Positions 17,884 through 27,761 of a stretch of DNA of 64,000 nucleotides are shown here, one piece after another. Both the position numbers and the translations under genes were made by a program. The notes beneath the pieces are model-generated. The model searched no databases. It was not told the DNA's origin and saw only the letters and a program-made list of their open reading frames with translations. The DNA is from GCA-2705995 sp965661625 (GTDB lineage Bacteria > Bacteroidota > Bacteroidia > Flavobacteriales_G > Salibacteraceae): the NCBI GenBank assembly GCA_965661625.1, contig CBFIEM010000001.1, forward strand, positions 222,205 through 286,204. Reading direction: 5' to 3'. Each line of letters opens with the position of its first letter. Position 1 is the first letter of the stretch.

Positions 17884-18612
17884 GTGAAACTCAGCATCCT
17901 AATTCCAGCATACAACGAAGGACAGACAATCCACCTTATCCTCGATAAAGTTAAGGCCGTAAAACTTATTGGAGGTTTTGAAAAGGAAGTGGTCATTGTG
18001 AACGATTATTCAACAGACAATACTGTTGAAGCAGTTGAGTCATATGCGGCTGAAAATAACGATTTGGACCTTCGCCTTTTCTCCCAACCAAAAAACATGG
18101 GAAAAGGTGCGGCTATTCACCGTGCTATTCACGAAGCTTCTGGTGATTATTGTATTATTCAAGATGCCGATTTGGAGTATGACCCTGAAGAGTACAACAT
18201 TTTGCTCAAACCTATCCTCAGCGGCTTTGCAGATGTAGTTTATGGGTCGCGTTTCATGGGTGGAAACCCCCACCGCATCCTATTCTTTTGGCACTCCATT
18301 GGAAATGCCTTTCTGACTTTCCTTTCCAACATGTTCACCAACCTGAACCTAACGGATATGGAAACGTGCTATAAACTCTTTAAAAGCGATGTTATTAAAC
18401 GCCTGGATTTACGCGAAAATCGGTTTGGGTTTGAACCGGAGGTAACTGCAAAAATCAGTCGCATTCCCAATATCGCCATTTACGAAGTGGGTATTTCATA
18501 CTACGGCCGAACCTATGCAGAGGGCAAAAAAATCGGGTGGAAAGATGGTTTTAGAGCCATCTATTGCATTTTAAAGTACAACTTGATTCGTACGAATGTT
18601 TACAAAAAGTAA
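17884..18612 (+). CDS. family 2 glycosyltransferase (polyprenyl-phosphate sugar synthase type)
   Basis: A 242-residue GT-A enzyme beginning at GTG 17884. The N-terminus LSILIPAYNEGQTIHLIL, the nucleotide-binding VVIVNDYSTDNT, the metal-binding IIQDADLEYDPEEY and the acceptor-region SRFMGG fit the DPM1-like group that loads a sugar onto a polyprenyl phosphate. It is cytoplasmic or peripherally bound; there is no C-terminal membrane domain. The following membrane protein gene overlaps it by 17 bases, so a lipid-sugar donor and its user could be encoded together. The sugar is unknown. Confidence 0.9.
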   Translation: MKLSILIPAYNEGQTIHLILDKVKAVKLIGGFEKEVVIVNDYSTDNTVEAVESYAAENNDLDLRLFSQPKNMGKGAAIHRAIHEASGDYCIIQDADLEYDPEEYNILLKPILSGFADVVYGSRFMGGNPHRILFFWHSIGNAFLTFLSNMFTNLNLTDMETCYKLFKSDVIKRLDLRENRFGFEPEVTAKISRIPNIAIYEVGISYYGRTYAEGKKIGWKDGFRAIYCILKYNLIRTNVYKK

Positions 18613-19951
18613 TCGGCTCTCTTTAATTAGTGCGGTTTCTGTATTCCTCATTTTAACCCTCACAACCTTCAACTTGTCGCGTTGGAAAAGTCATGATGTT
18701 ATCATTCATGATATTCAATCTTATTACTCCTACCTGCCTGCAATCTTCATTTACGATGACCTCTCCTTCCAATACAAATATGCTGAAAACACCCCAGAAG
18801 AAGTAAGCAAAAACGTCTGGTACATTGATCTACCAGGTGGTAAACGCGTCCAAAAGATGTCTTTGGGAACTGCTGTACTGTATGCCCCTTTTTTCTTTGC
18901 GAGCCATAGTGCAGCGAGCCTGTTGGGATACAGTACTTCCGGATACAGTTCAACCTATCAATTTGGCTTGGCTATGTCCTCGTTGTTTTACGGGGCTTTA
19001 GGCCTTGTAATGCTCTTAGTTCTACTTCGTCGTTTTGCATCCGATAAAGCCGTTGCACTAACGCTTCCTCTCGTTTACCTAGGTACTAACCTGTTCTTTT
19101 ACATTGTTCAGGAAGGAGCCATGAGCCACAATTATTCGTTCTTTTTAGTCTCCTTTATGGGGGTGTTATGCTTTCGTTGGATAGCAAATCCTACCTGGAT
19201 AAAAGGTCTCTTGCTTGGGTTTGTGCTCGGACTCCTTGTTATTGTCAGGCCCATCAACGTATTGCTGGCATTGTTTTTTGTACTTCTAGCTGGCTTTAGC
19301 ATGAAGGCTCAAACGTTAACCATCAAGCAACTCGCTTCACAGCTCTTAATTATCGCCTTTGCCGGACTCTTAGCTGTTTTACCACAGTTGGTTTATTGGA
19401 AGTATGCTACCGGAAACTGGATTCACTACTCTTATGGGGATGAGGGGTTCTTTTTTGGCAACCCTCAGTTTATTAAAGGCCTATTTTCTTTCAGAAAAGG
19501 ATGGTTTATTTATACGCCTATTATGGCTGTAGCGTTTCTCGGCCTGCCGTTATTGTGGCAGCAACACAAGCGCACGCTGGCTGCATTAATAGCTACAATT
19601 GCTCCATACCTATTCGTTGCATTCAGCTGGTGGTGTTGGTGGTATGGTGGATCCTATGGGAATCGCGCCTTAATTGACGTTTATCCACTTATGGCCATTC
19701 CTTTGGCCCTCATTATGGAGCGTATTATTAGTCAGCGCAACTGGTATAAATGGGGCGGCATGGCATTGGTTTGCGGTTTACTGCTCCTCAATCAATTTCA
19801 AACTTACCAATACCGAAAAGGTATTATCCATTACGACAGCATGTCTTGGGAGCTATACAAAGCAACTTTTTTAAATCCAACCTACCCTGCCAATTACGAT
19901 AAACTGGTAGATCCGCCAAACTATGACGCTGCCAAGCAGGGAGTGCGTTAA
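18596..19951 (+). CDS. multi-pass membrane protein, possible GT-C glycosyltransferase
   Basis: A 451-residue protein with about ten hydrophobic segments. The first periplasmic loop carries acidic residues (HDIQSYYSYLPAIF, with D35 and neighbouring aromatic residues) as in GT-C enzymes that use polyprenyl-phosphate sugars. The overlap with the upstream DPM1-like gene supports a shared pathway. No family is certain from sequence alone. Its stop overlaps the convergent exonuclease gene by four bases. Confidence 0.7.
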   Translation: MFTKSNRLSLISAVSVFLILTLTTFNLSRWKSHDVIIHDIQSYYSYLPAIFIYDDLSFQYKYAENTPEEVSKNVWYIDLPGGKRVQKMSLGTAVLYAPFFFASHSAASLLGYSTSGYSSTYQFGLAMSSLFYGALGLVMLLVLLRRFASDKAVALTLPLVYLGTNLFFYIVQEGAMSHNYSFFLVSFMGVLCFRWIANPTWIKGLLLGFVLGLLVIVRPINVLLALFFVLLAGFSMKAQTLTIKQLASQLLIIAFAGLLAVLPQLVYWKYATGNWIHYSYGDEGFFFGNPQFIKGLFSFRKGWFIYTPIMAVAFLGLPLLWQQHKRTLAALIATIAPYLFVAFSWWCWWYGGSYGNRALIDVYPLMAIPLALIMERIISQRNWYKWGGMALVCGLLLLNQFQTYQYRKGIIHYDSMSWELYKATFLNPTYPANYDKLVDPPNYDAAKQGVR

Positions 19952-20667
19952 ACTACAGAAATATCTCCCTCTGGAATAAGCTCATCACCCATGTATTTCA
20001 TAACGAGCTGAACAACGGTAACAACATCCTTCTCGCAGTAAGTAACGATGCGCTCAAGGTCATTTTCTTCCCAGTATACCGTTCCTACTTGACTGCCATC
20101 AATATCATCCTTAGGGGTTGGAATATTAAAAATTGCTGCTAACAACTCCAGTGATGTGTAGGCTTTATAATCTCCAAATTTCCACAGTTCCATCGTATCC
20201 AAGTGGTTTACTTCCCACGGTTTTTTACCCGCAGTGTCGAGCACATTGGGTAATCGAATGCCATGAATCAGCATCCTACGTGCAATGTAAGGCAGGTCAA
20301 ACTCCTTAGCGTTATGACCGCAAAGCACATGATACGGAGAATTATAATGGCTGTCCAACAGTGATTTAAACTGACTTAAGAGTGTTGCCTCATCCTCATG
20401 GGCGTAAGACTTTAAACGAAGTTCTTTTCCAGTGTGTGTGAGGTGAACAAAGCCTACAGAAATGCATATAATCTTGCCAAATTCAGCATAAATTCCGGCT
20501 CGGCCGTACAGTGACTCAGGAGAGTCCTCGTCCTCTTTTTTAAGCCGCAAAGACTTCTTCTCCCATAGTGGTTGTAAACGTTCGGGAACATCATTGTAAG
20601 TAGGGAATTGGGGTACCGTTTCAATATCCAGAAAAAGTACCTTTTCAATGGCTAGTTTATCTAACAT
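19948..20667 (-). CDS. 3'-5' exonuclease, PolB-exonuclease-like
   Basis: A 239-residue DnaQ-like nuclease of the predicted DNA polymerase B exonuclease family. The DxE motif appears as VLFLDIETVPQFP, the second motif as LCGHNAKEFDLPYIARRM, and the third acidic region as YCEKDVVTVVQLVMKY. It acts on single-stranded DNA or RNA ends in the cytoplasm, by family resemblance; no polymerase domain is attached. The next gene in the same direction lies six bases upstream, so the two are probably co-transcribed. Confidence 0.88.
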   Translation of the reverse strand: MLDKLAIEKVLFLDIETVPQFPTYNDVPERLQPLWEKKSLRLKKEDEDSPESLYGRAGIYAEFGKIICISVGFVHLTHTGKELRLKSYAHEDEATLLSQFKSLLDSHYNSPYHVLCGHNAKEFDLPYIARRMLIHGIRLPNVLDTAGKKPWEVNHLDTMELWKFGDYKAYTSLELLAAIFNIPTPKDDIDGSQVGTVYWEENDLERIVTYCEKDVVTVVQLVMKYMGDELIPEGDISVV

Positions 20668-20673
20668 AACGAA

Positions 20674-21075
20674 TCAGGTTATTAATACTCCTTGTTTATT
20701 TAAAACAGGAACGTTGGTTACGTGATCATCAATTAAGCTCTCTGCTACGAAAATGTATTTCTTGTCATAAATTGTTCGTTCAATGTAATAGCTCAGCCAA
20801 AACTCATTATTAATACTGAGCAACTCCTCCGGTATGAGCTCAAACCTCAACGCCTCATTTGCCTTTACTGTGCCTATAAAACGGCGTAGTGCTGTTGTTT
20901 TAATTTGCTTCCCATCACTCTCCCCATAACCTTTTGAGGTGATGAATACATTTTCTAAATCAACTTCATTTTCATTGATAATGTATACAGCCCATTCTTC
21001 GGCCTGTTCGTACCTCTCTTTTACGATGGCCATATGTACCCCTGATACTTGCGGAAAATCAATGTCTTTTTTCAT
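20674..21075 (-). CDS. conserved hypothetical protein
   Basis: A 133-residue soluble protein starting at ATG 21075, one base after the stop of the serine hydrolase gene. The central part (WAVYIINENEVDLENVFITSKGYGESDG) and C-terminal sheet (FWLSYYIERTIYDKKYIFV) are predicted mostly beta. Similar Bacteroidota proteins have sometimes been labelled phenylalanyl-tRNA synthetase alpha, but none of the synthetase motifs are present, so that name should not be used. Function unknown; probably co-expressed with the exonuclease. Confidence 0.75.
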   Translation of the reverse strand: MKKDIDFPQVSGVHMAIVKERYEQAEEWAVYIINENEVDLENVFITSKGYGESDGKQIKTTALRRFIGTVKANEALRFELIPEELLSINNEFWLSYYIERTIYDKKYIFVAESLIDDHVTNVPVLNKQGVLIT

Positions 21076-21076
21076 G

Positions 21077-22237
21077 CTATTCAATCCAAGTTTTAGCTCC
21101 CTCTAGCCAAAGTGGCACATCGTCGGGGTATAGCCCATTTGATGATCCTAAGCGCTCATGCCCTAACCTAACCACAACCGTATTTTTTGCTGGAATTACA
21201 AAAACATACTGACCAAGTATTCCCCTCATATAGCTCACTTTTCCAAAATCAGGGTACTTATCCGTTACCCACCACTGATAGCCGTAACGGATGTTTGGTT
21301 CACCGTTCTTCTCTATCAACCAGCTAGCAGCAGTGGTAGCTTCGCCAATGTAATTGGAGTCTACCAACTGCTCTCCATTCCATTTTCCGTTGTGCAGCAC
21401 CAACAAGCCAAATCGCGCAAAATCTAATGCCGTGGCATTAAAGCAACAAAACGCCTTCTCATCACCCTCCGCATGGTCGAGGCTCCAAAGGGCGGTATGC
21501 TGTGCTCCCATCGGATTCCAAAAACGGTCGTGAACAAATTTAGCGAGCTTCTTTCCCGATACTGCCTCTACCAATTGACCTAAAATAACGCTTACGCCGC
21601 TTTGATAATTGAACGTAACTCCTGGCTTGGTAAATACACGATACTCATCAGCCAATTCGCGCAAGTCTCTTCCATAATTCGCTTTTGCTGGATATGCCAA
21701 TGGGTTGAGGTAGTTCTCGTCAAAGTTTATCCCAGCACTCATCGTTAACAGATCTACTATGCGCAGTTTGCTGGCCTCTCCTTCACAGTATCTTGGAAGG
21801 AATTCACATACAAACTGGTTAACACTTTTGATCTTACCATCTAAAATTAATGCACCAACAGCAAGGCTAACAATGGACTTCGCCATTGAAAATGAGTTTG
21901 AGATTGATGAATCATTGTGCCCCGGGCCATAATATACATGCTTGATGGAGTCGTTCTGGATTACCGCATAGGCTACAGTGCCAAGTGAGGCATGAGTGGA
22001 ATCAAGGTGCTGTGGTGCTGCGTAGTTATTATAGCTTTTGGCCTTGGGTATAGGCTGAGGGCTGCTTGCTGCTATCTTCCTGTTTTCAAATTCAGAATAC
22101 TCATCTATCGAAGGACCTAATTTTCCTTTAAAAATTGTAAGCTTTATTACGCGATACAGGTAGGTATGATTTGTTGATACCAACAGAAGGTGCAAAGCCA
22201 ATAAAGCACAAACAAAAATAAATAGCTTCTTTCTCAC
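21077..22237 (-). CDS. serine hydrolase, beta-lactamase (class C) fold
   Basis: A 386-residue exported enzyme starting at GTG 22237. An N-terminal hydrophobic segment (KKLFIFVCALLALHLLLV) serves as anchor or signal. The nucleophile motif SMAKS (SxxK) is followed by the tyrosine region YQSGVSVILGQLVE (YxS-like) and a C-terminal GQYVFVIPAKNTVVVRLGHE, replacing KTG. These enzymes are esterases, DD-peptidases or amidases rather than true beta-lactamases. The substrate cannot be told from sequence. It precedes a hypothetical gene and the exonuclease on the same strand. Confidence 0.88.
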   Translation of the reverse strand: MRKKLFIFVCALLALHLLLVSTNHTYLYRVIKLTIFKGKLGPSIDEYSEFENRKIAASSPQPIPKAKSYNNYAAPQHLDSTHASLGTVAYAVIQNDSIKHVYYGPGHNDSSISNSFSMAKSIVSLAVGALILDGKIKSVNQFVCEFLPRYCEGEASKLRIVDLLTMSAGINFDENYLNPLAYPAKANYGRDLRELADEYRVFTKPGVTFNYQSGVSVILGQLVEAVSGKKLAKFVHDRFWNPMGAQHTALWSLDHAEGDEKAFCCFNATALDFARFGLLVLHNGKWNGEQLVDSNYIGEATTAASWLIEKNGEPNIRYGYQWWVTDKYPDFGKVSYMRGILGQYVFVIPAKNTVVVRLGHERLGSSNGLYPDDVPLWLEGAKTWIE

Positions 22238-22261
22238 TTGAGTGAATTTACAACACTTCTG

Positions 22262-22963
22262 TTATTCTGCGTAAGTCCAATTGAAGACTTTAGCCAAATT
22301 AGCCTTCAATTTACCCTTTACCTCTTCTTCGTCGAGCCTCCTGCCAAGCTCAGTATGCATACTCGTGACTGCCTTATCGTCTATTCCACAAGGAATAATA
22401 TTGTTAAAATAGTCCAAGTTGCTATTCACGTTAAATGCAAAACCGTGCATGGTTACCCACCTTGAGCAGCGCACACCCATTGCACAAATTTTTCGTGCCT
22501 TGTCGTTATCTGCATCTAGCCAAACTCCAGTATACCCAGGGTAACGCTCCCCCTTAATGCCATACTCATCCAAGGTGAGAATAATGGCTTCTTCCAATTC
22601 GCGTAAATACTTGTGAATATCTGTATAGAGCTGCTCCAAATCTAAAATGGGGTAACCAACAAGTTGACCGGGGCCATGATACGTTATATCTCCCCCCCGA
22701 TTGATTTTATAAAATGAAATCTGCTGATCGCTCATCTGATCTTCAGAAAGCAGTAAGTGATCCATTTTACCACTTTTACCAAGGGTGTAGACGTGAGGGT
22801 GACTGCAAAAAAGTAAAAAGTTTTCAGGGGTTGGTAAACCAGTTGGGGCTTCCGATTTTCGAATGGCCATTTTTCGCTCAACAACGCGCTGAAACAAATC
22901 GTCTTGGTAATCCCAAGCAGCTTGATAGTCTATTTCTCCTAGGTCTTCAAAGGCGACATGCAT
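22262..22963 (-). CDS. lipB: lipoyl(octanoyl) transferase
   Basis: A 233-residue enzyme that moves octanoyl from ACP to lipoyl domains of 2-oxoacid dehydrogenases and the glycine cleavage system. The signature GGDITYHGPGQLVGYPILDL is complete. The catalytic lysine lies in ARKICAMGVR and the cysteine in NNIIPCGIDDKAV, matching the Lys-Cys pair of LipB. It is cytoplasmic. It lies just upstream of the serine hydrolase gene on the same strand, with 24 bases between them. Confidence 0.96.
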   Translation of the reverse strand: MHVAFEDLGEIDYQAAWDYQDDLFQRVVERKMAIRKSEAPTGLPTPENFLLFCSHPHVYTLGKSGKMDHLLLSEDQMSDQQISFYKINRGGDITYHGPGQLVGYPILDLEQLYTDIHKYLRELEEAIILTLDEYGIKGERYPGYTGVWLDADNDKARKICAMGVRCSRWVTMHGFAFNVNSNLDYFNNIIPCGIDDKAVTSMHTELGRRLDEEEVKGKLKANLAKVFNWTYAE

Positions 22964-23012
22964 GCTTCTTCAAATTTGTTGTAAAATTACGGTTTACCAG
23001 CGAGCTAATTAA

Positions 23013-24614
23013 GTGAATCAACGATATCACATGCTTTGGGTTCTATTAGGATCAATCTGTTACACCCTTTTGTTTGTCACAGGTATTAAACGCTATACGT
23101 TTGGTCTGTTCGATCATAGTTTTCTTCTTCCTATTCTTCAACATATTGAAGACCCCTCTAGCTATCCTGCCGATATCATGCTCCAAGCAGCTTCTGGCTA
23201 TTCAAGTCCATTTCTTCATTTTTTAGTTGGCATAAAATCACTTTTTAATTGCGATTACAGCTTCATTTTCGCCGCCCTTTACGTTCTAACGATTAGCTTG
23301 TCCTTCTTCATTTTTGGAAGGCTCATAATGGCGACAAACGTATCCCTACTCAATGTATTCGCCGGCTTTTCCCTATTGGCTATATACCAGTATTTACCTG
23401 GAGGATTTGAGCTAATACCCGCCACCTTTCTTTTGCGAACAGCAGCACTCCCTTTTGTGCTTTGCGCTTTATATTTGGCATTCACTAAAAGCACACTATT
23501 GAGCGCTCTATGCATTGCTTTTACCACACTCATTCACCCGCTTTCTGGATTGTATGCTGGACTTTTTATTGCCGTGTACATTTGGATGTCCGACTCATTT
23601 AAAAGCACCATAAAGTTTAGCATCGCTCCCTTCATAACCATAATTATATTGTTACTTATATCCCCGCTTAAATCTGATATCTCATTCTTTCCTCAAAAGG
23701 AGTGGCTTTCAATACTATTTCAGCGGTCAAGCCATCACATATCACCCCTTAGCTGGAACTGGGAGCTCGTATTGCGTTACGTGTCACTTCTTTTCCTATT
23801 CCAGCTAACTCACCCAAGTTCTGCTGTTCAACAATTCAAGAAACCAATGTGGGTATTCACCTTAACGCTGAGCCTTATTGCACTGAGTGTATATTTCATC
23901 CCTATGCGATTCGTAATTCAACTGAGTCCAACACGCGCATTTACCCTCCCCATGGTTATCTCGCTTTTTGGCTTAGCCTCTGTAATTGGCTCATCTATGC
24001 GCAACAACGCAATGGTGGCCATTGCCCTTTTCGTGCTTATTGGGAATAGCTTTAGCTTTCTAAACCCCTGGGGGTATTGGGTTACAGGTATTGTAATCAC
24101 CCTTTTTGTTGGTGCTTACTTTTTCAAACACGCCCCGTCCAGCTTAGGGTCGGTATTAATCATCTGCTGGTTTTTTGGTATTTGGTATAAAGGGTTTGAG
24201 CTCTTTCCAAAATTCAATTATCAATCTGCTCAACAAGCAGAATGGGTATCGCTTCAAACATTTGCCAAAAATAATACGGTCAAAAAGTCCTTGATTATCG
24301 TTCCTCCTGAAACAGAAGGTTTCCGAGTAGAAAGCTCTCGCAGCAGTTATGGAGACTTCAAAGACGGTGCACTCGTATTCTACAGCCTAGCTTATGCAAA
24401 ACAGTGGAAAAAGCGCATGCTGAACCTTGGAGTAGTGTTCTCTGGTGAGCATTTAAGTTCCAATTACAAGAACCTAACCTACCCTGAATTGCAAGCGGTC
24501 TATACCGAAAGCGGAAAACCATTTGAAGCTGGGTATGCCGTTGTGTATAAAGATCAGTATTCAGGACCAGAAGTGCTATTTGAAACAGCCCACTTTGCCT
24601 TTATTTCGCTTTAA
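23013..24614 (+). CDS. multi-pass membrane protein of unknown function
   Basis: A 533-residue protein starting at GTG 23013, with an in-frame ATG at 23031. It has about 11-12 hydrophobic segments followed by a soluble C-terminal domain of about 130 residues (from FELFPKFNYQSAQQAEWVSLQTF). The plan resembles polytopic glycan or lipid transferases with a periplasmic tail, but I recognise no family. It is divergent from lipB and its last 14 bases overlap the end of the convergent isomerase gene. Confidence 0.7.
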   Translation: MNQRYHMLWVLLGSICYTLLFVTGIKRYTFGLFDHSFLLPILQHIEDPSSYPADIMLQAASGYSSPFLHFLVGIKSLFNCDYSFIFAALYVLTISLSFFIFGRLIMATNVSLLNVFAGFSLLAIYQYLPGGFELIPATFLLRTAALPFVLCALYLAFTKSTLLSALCIAFTTLIHPLSGLYAGLFIAVYIWMSDSFKSTIKFSIAPFITIIILLLISPLKSDISFFPQKEWLSILFQRSSHHISPLSWNWELVLRYVSLLFLFQLTHPSSAVQQFKKPMWVFTLTLSLIALSVYFIPMRFVIQLSPTRAFTLPMVISLFGLASVIGSSMRNNAMVAIALFVLIGNSFSFLNPWGYWVTGIVITLFVGAYFFKHAPSSLGSVLIICWFFGIWYKGFELFPKFNYQSAQQAEWVSLQTFAKNNTVKKSLIIVPPETEGFRVESSRSSYGDFKDGALVFYSLAYAKQWKKRMLNLGVVFSGEHLSSNYKNLTYPELQAVYTESGKPFEAGYAVVYKDQYSGPEVLFETAHFAFISL

Positions 24615-25587
24615 AGTCGGCTAGCTCTCCCTTCAGTCGGTCAATTGCATCAATCGCAACTACATCTACCTCATTGAGTACAGACAGTTCATAAGACACC
24701 CAATCTCCCCAGTGGATTAAATAAAGTGCACGTTCAACAGCGCTCGATCCTTTACTCCAAACCTCCTGAATATTGTTTGTGTATGCGCTTATGATGTCAA
24801 CGTTAATTTCAGTCCGTTTCTGATTGCGAATATAATCCGTTTCATTGCGGAAGATAACAACGGAAAAGCGCTCATCACCACCAGACCAACCTACAAGCTC
24901 GTTGTGGTTCATTTCTGGAATCACAGCATGCCAGCAAAGCATCTTTGAGTTCTCATTAAGCTGTTGTCGAAACCTTACTGCTACCCCTTGACTACCATCA
25001 CAACTGTAAATAATGGGAATGGTTCCTGAAAGTTTCTTCGCTGCGGCGTTGGCAGATTTAATTAATGATTCCCGATCTAAGTTGTTCACAAATGCTGTGA
25101 TCTCACTCCGGTAATCATCGTCAATAACACCATAATTCTCTAAAAGTCTAAACAACTGAACAAAAGAGTATCCCAGCATTGAACGTGGGGGGTTGCCTCC
25201 AGGAATAATGATGTAATTAAGTCCATTTGTTCGGGCTTCTTCCAACGCTCTGCCACCAGAGGTTATAAATGCAATTTGAGCCCCAGAAGATTTAGCCTGC
25301 TCATATGCAGATAATGTTTCCTCAGTATTTCCTGAATAACTGCAAACAATTACTAGGCTTCGCTCTCCGACAAATCCCGGTAAATGATACCCTTTATTCG
25401 TAGTGATTGGATACTTGCTCTTGTTTGCTACCAACTCAGACACGATGGTGCCTCCAATTCCAGAGCCTCCAAGTCCTGAAATCACAACATGGTCAAAAGG
25501 CCTCTCGGCAGGTTTTAATGATGCTGCTTGGGCAATACTTAACCCTTCTGTTAAATGAGTTGGGAAATTGGATATAAGGTCTTTCAT
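24601..25587 (-). CDS. bifunctional phosphoglucose/phosphomannose isomerase
   Basis: A 328-residue protein starting at ATG 25587. It has two SIS domains: HVVISGLGGSGIGGTIVSEL and SYSGNTEETLSAYE in the first, and a PGI/PMI C-terminal domain with MNHNELVGW, typical of this family. It interconverts glucose-6-, fructose-6- and mannose-6-phosphate in the cytoplasm and may feed GDP-mannose synthesis. A separate full-length pgi is at 53101-54738, so the genome has both. Confidence 0.9.
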   Translation of the reverse strand: MKDLISNFPTHLTEGLSIAQAASLKPAERPFDHVVISGLGGSGIGGTIVSELVANKSKYPITTNKGYHLPGFVGERSLVIVCSYSGNTEETLSAYEQAKSSGAQIAFITSGGRALEEARTNGLNYIIIPGGNPPRSMLGYSFVQLFRLLENYGVIDDDYRSEITAFVNNLDRESLIKSANAAAKKLSGTIPIIYSCDGSQGVAVRFRQQLNENSKMLCWHAVIPEMNHNELVGWSGGDERFSVVIFRNETDYIRNQKRTEINVDIISAYTNNIQEVWSKGSSAVERALYLIHWGDWVSYELSVLNEVDVVAIDAIDRLKGELADFKAK

Positions 25588-25641
25588 TTCTTGTGATTTC
25601 TCGTGCAAATTAAGGAATTCTGATTGACCTCCCTTTAATAA

Positions 25642-27672
25642 CTATAGCCCAAGGCGTAAACGCAACCCTCCCCTTGCCCACCTTTCTGGTTGAGGTACAT
25701 TGGCTATATCGGTATATACGGCATTAAACAGGTTTGATGCCTCGGCAAATACTTCTATGGCCTTGTGCCTGTAAGCTACGCGGATATCTGCAAGCAGAAA
25801 TAGATCAAACTCCTCCTCCCGATTTAGTTCTGAGTTGAAGTAACCTCCAAGCCTGTCCTGAGCAGAGAGTTGAAACGTAGTGGTAAACTTGTTAAACCAG
25901 CTAAACCTCAACCCCAAATCAGCTTTATGCTGTAAAAAGTCCAACACATATGCCGATTCAAATCCATCGCTGCGTTGTGTGGCGTCCATCCAACTGTATC
26001 CCAGGGAAAGTTGCTTTAATCCAAGCAACCTCTCGAGCGATTTCACCTGAAAATGCCCTTCAACTTCAACCCCGTAGATATCCAATTCTGTTAGGTTTGC
26101 AGCCTGAGCATTTGTAGTTCCATTGAACACCACCCAATCAATTAAGTTTTTTCCTTGGCGCTCGAAACCTGCTAATTTCACTTGAGCACGCTTAAATTTA
26201 AACGTTGTTCCTAATTCATAGTTTAACGAAGACTCTTGTTCCAAGTCGATACTACCCGTAGCTCCACCAAGGTTGTAGTAAAGGTCTGTATATGTTGGGA
26301 AGCGCACCGATTTATTATGGCTCGCAAATATTGACCAGCTGTCTGAGGCCTGAAAAGTGACATCAATTCCTGGGAAATAATCAGTACCAAAATCAGAATT
26401 GATGTTTACCATTGCTCCTGCAGCTATGGATACACGCCCTTCGCTGATTCGATGCTCAGCGTAAATCGAGTGGTTTGTTCGATTTGCTTGCTTGGTATAC
26501 TTACCATCAGAGCTTCCAACCACATCAATGGGCTCTTCCATCAACTCTCCAAGGTTGTTGGAATAAAGTTGTTCCGCCCTTAAATCATATCCGATACTCG
26601 AAATACCAACGTTACTTTTTCGAGTAAGGTTAAATTCTGCACCTGAACTTATCGTTTGGTGATAATTAGGCCCAGGGTACCATGAAGGAACGGTGTCAGT
26701 GCCCATCACTAGGGCCCCGCCTTGTTGTTGAAAATAACCTGACCCTGTTTCTCTAAACAACTCAAACCGATCATAATGTCTTCTTAAATACGCCCGAGTA
26801 ACGAGCGTTGTACGCTCATTAAGTTGCCAGTTATCCGTTAGTGCTGTAAACTGCGTTTGAGTAGCTTCATATTGTAGCGGGAAATTGCGTGAGTAAAAAG
26901 TGCTTGCTCCAAAGCCTTTATCATTTAGTCCAAGCATAAATGTTAACCGGTGATTGCCCAAATTGGCAAACGCCTGGTAGTACAAATTTTGCCATTCAAA
27001 ATCCGTGTTTTCAACAAACCCCTCACTCGATCTTTGCGCATAGGCAAATTGATGGTGAACCTTTCCTGTCTTATAAGCAAGGTTTATGTTTCCTCCGAGT
27101 AGATTAAAATCACCTCCTGTAAGTTGAACAGCCACCTCATTAGCCACCTCTTTTTTTGTGATGATGTTAATGGCGCCTGCGAACGCATTGGGGCCTAAAA
27201 CGCGTGAGCCTCCTCCCTTAACTATTTCGATGCGCTCGACCTGAGAAAGGTCAATTGGCAGGTTCATACTATGGTGACCTGTTTGAGGATCTGCAAGCTT
27301 TACCCCGTTTATCAGAATCAGCACCTGATCAAAGCTACCTCCCCTGATGCTAACATCTGATTGAACTCCTTGAGGACCTCGTTGACGTATGTCTACATTT
27401 CCTGTGTATTCCAACAGTTCCGCAACGCTTTGAACTGGAGCAGCCTCAATCTGTAAGCGATCAATTATAATAACATTTCTTCCGGTTCTGGAAGGATCCG
27501 TTGGCGACCGTTGAGCCGAAACAACAAACTCACTCAGCCTTGTGGTGTCTGTATCTTGAGCATACACAAGAACCGAAATAACTGTTACGATTATTGAGGA
27601 AAGTATCTGTTTTAACTGCAAACCTGTTGATTTAAAATTTGCTTGCAATAATAGCATGATTAAATCAGTCAT
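25642..27672 (-). CDS. TonB-dependent outer membrane receptor
   Basis: A 676-residue outer membrane protein. An N-terminal signal segment (LKQILSSIIVTVISVLVYAQ) precedes a TonB-box-like stretch (TTRLSEFVVSAQR) and a plug domain (VAELLEYTGNVDIRQRG, SIRGGSFDQVLILINGVKL, RIEIVKGGGSRVLGPNAFAG). The rest is a beta barrel ending with an aromatic-containing strand. The short length resembles the BtuB/cobalamin and small-siderophore group rather than SusC. Its substrate is not evident. No partner genes are adjacent. Confidence 0.9.
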   Translation of the reverse strand: MTDLIMLLLQANFKSTGLQLKQILSSIIVTVISVLVYAQDTDTTRLSEFVVSAQRSPTDPSRTGRNVIIIDRLQIEAAPVQSVAELLEYTGNVDIRQRGPQGVQSDVSIRGGSFDQVLILINGVKLADPQTGHHSMNLPIDLSQVERIEIVKGGGSRVLGPNAFAGAINIITKKEVANEVAVQLTGGDFNLLGGNINLAYKTGKVHHQFAYAQRSSEGFVENTDFEWQNLYYQAFANLGNHRLTFMLGLNDKGFGASTFYSRNFPLQYEATQTQFTALTDNWQLNERTTLVTRAYLRRHYDRFELFRETGSGYFQQQGGALVMGTDTVPSWYPGPNYHQTISSGAEFNLTRKSNVGISSIGYDLRAEQLYSNNLGELMEEPIDVVGSSDGKYTKQANRTNHSIYAEHRISEGRVSIAAGAMVNINSDFGTDYFPGIDVTFQASDSWSIFASHNKSVRFPTYTDLYYNLGGATGSIDLEQESSLNYELGTTFKFKRAQVKLAGFERQGKNLIDWVVFNGTTNAQAANLTELDIYGVEVEGHFQVKSLERLLGLKQLSLGYSWMDATQRSDGFESAYVLDFLQHKADLGLRFSWFNKFTTTFQLSAQDRLGGYFNSELNREEEFDLFLLADIRVAYRHKAIEVFAEASNLFNAVYTDIANVPQPERWARGGLRLRLGL

Positions 27673-27733
27673 TTATCATCCATCAGGTAGAATAACCCCC
27701 AATACTGCTGTCTGTTATGTAAATAAGTCGCGC

Positions 27734-27741
27734 TATCTTTG
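27734..27741 (+). promoter_or_regulatory. lysS: putative -7 box of the lysS promoter
   Basis: TATCTTTG matches the Bacteroidota -7 consensus TAnnTTTG exactly and lies 20 bases before the lysS ATG. The -33 element upstream is weak. The placement would give a short leader. Confidence 0.5.
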
Positions 27742-27761
27742 CTTTTCGAAAGAAGAAAAAC

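Noticed and set aside
20674..21075. Phenylalanyl-tRNA synthetase alpha subunit (label seen on similar proteins)
   Set aside because: No class II synthetase motif is present and the true pheS is at 5205-6233.
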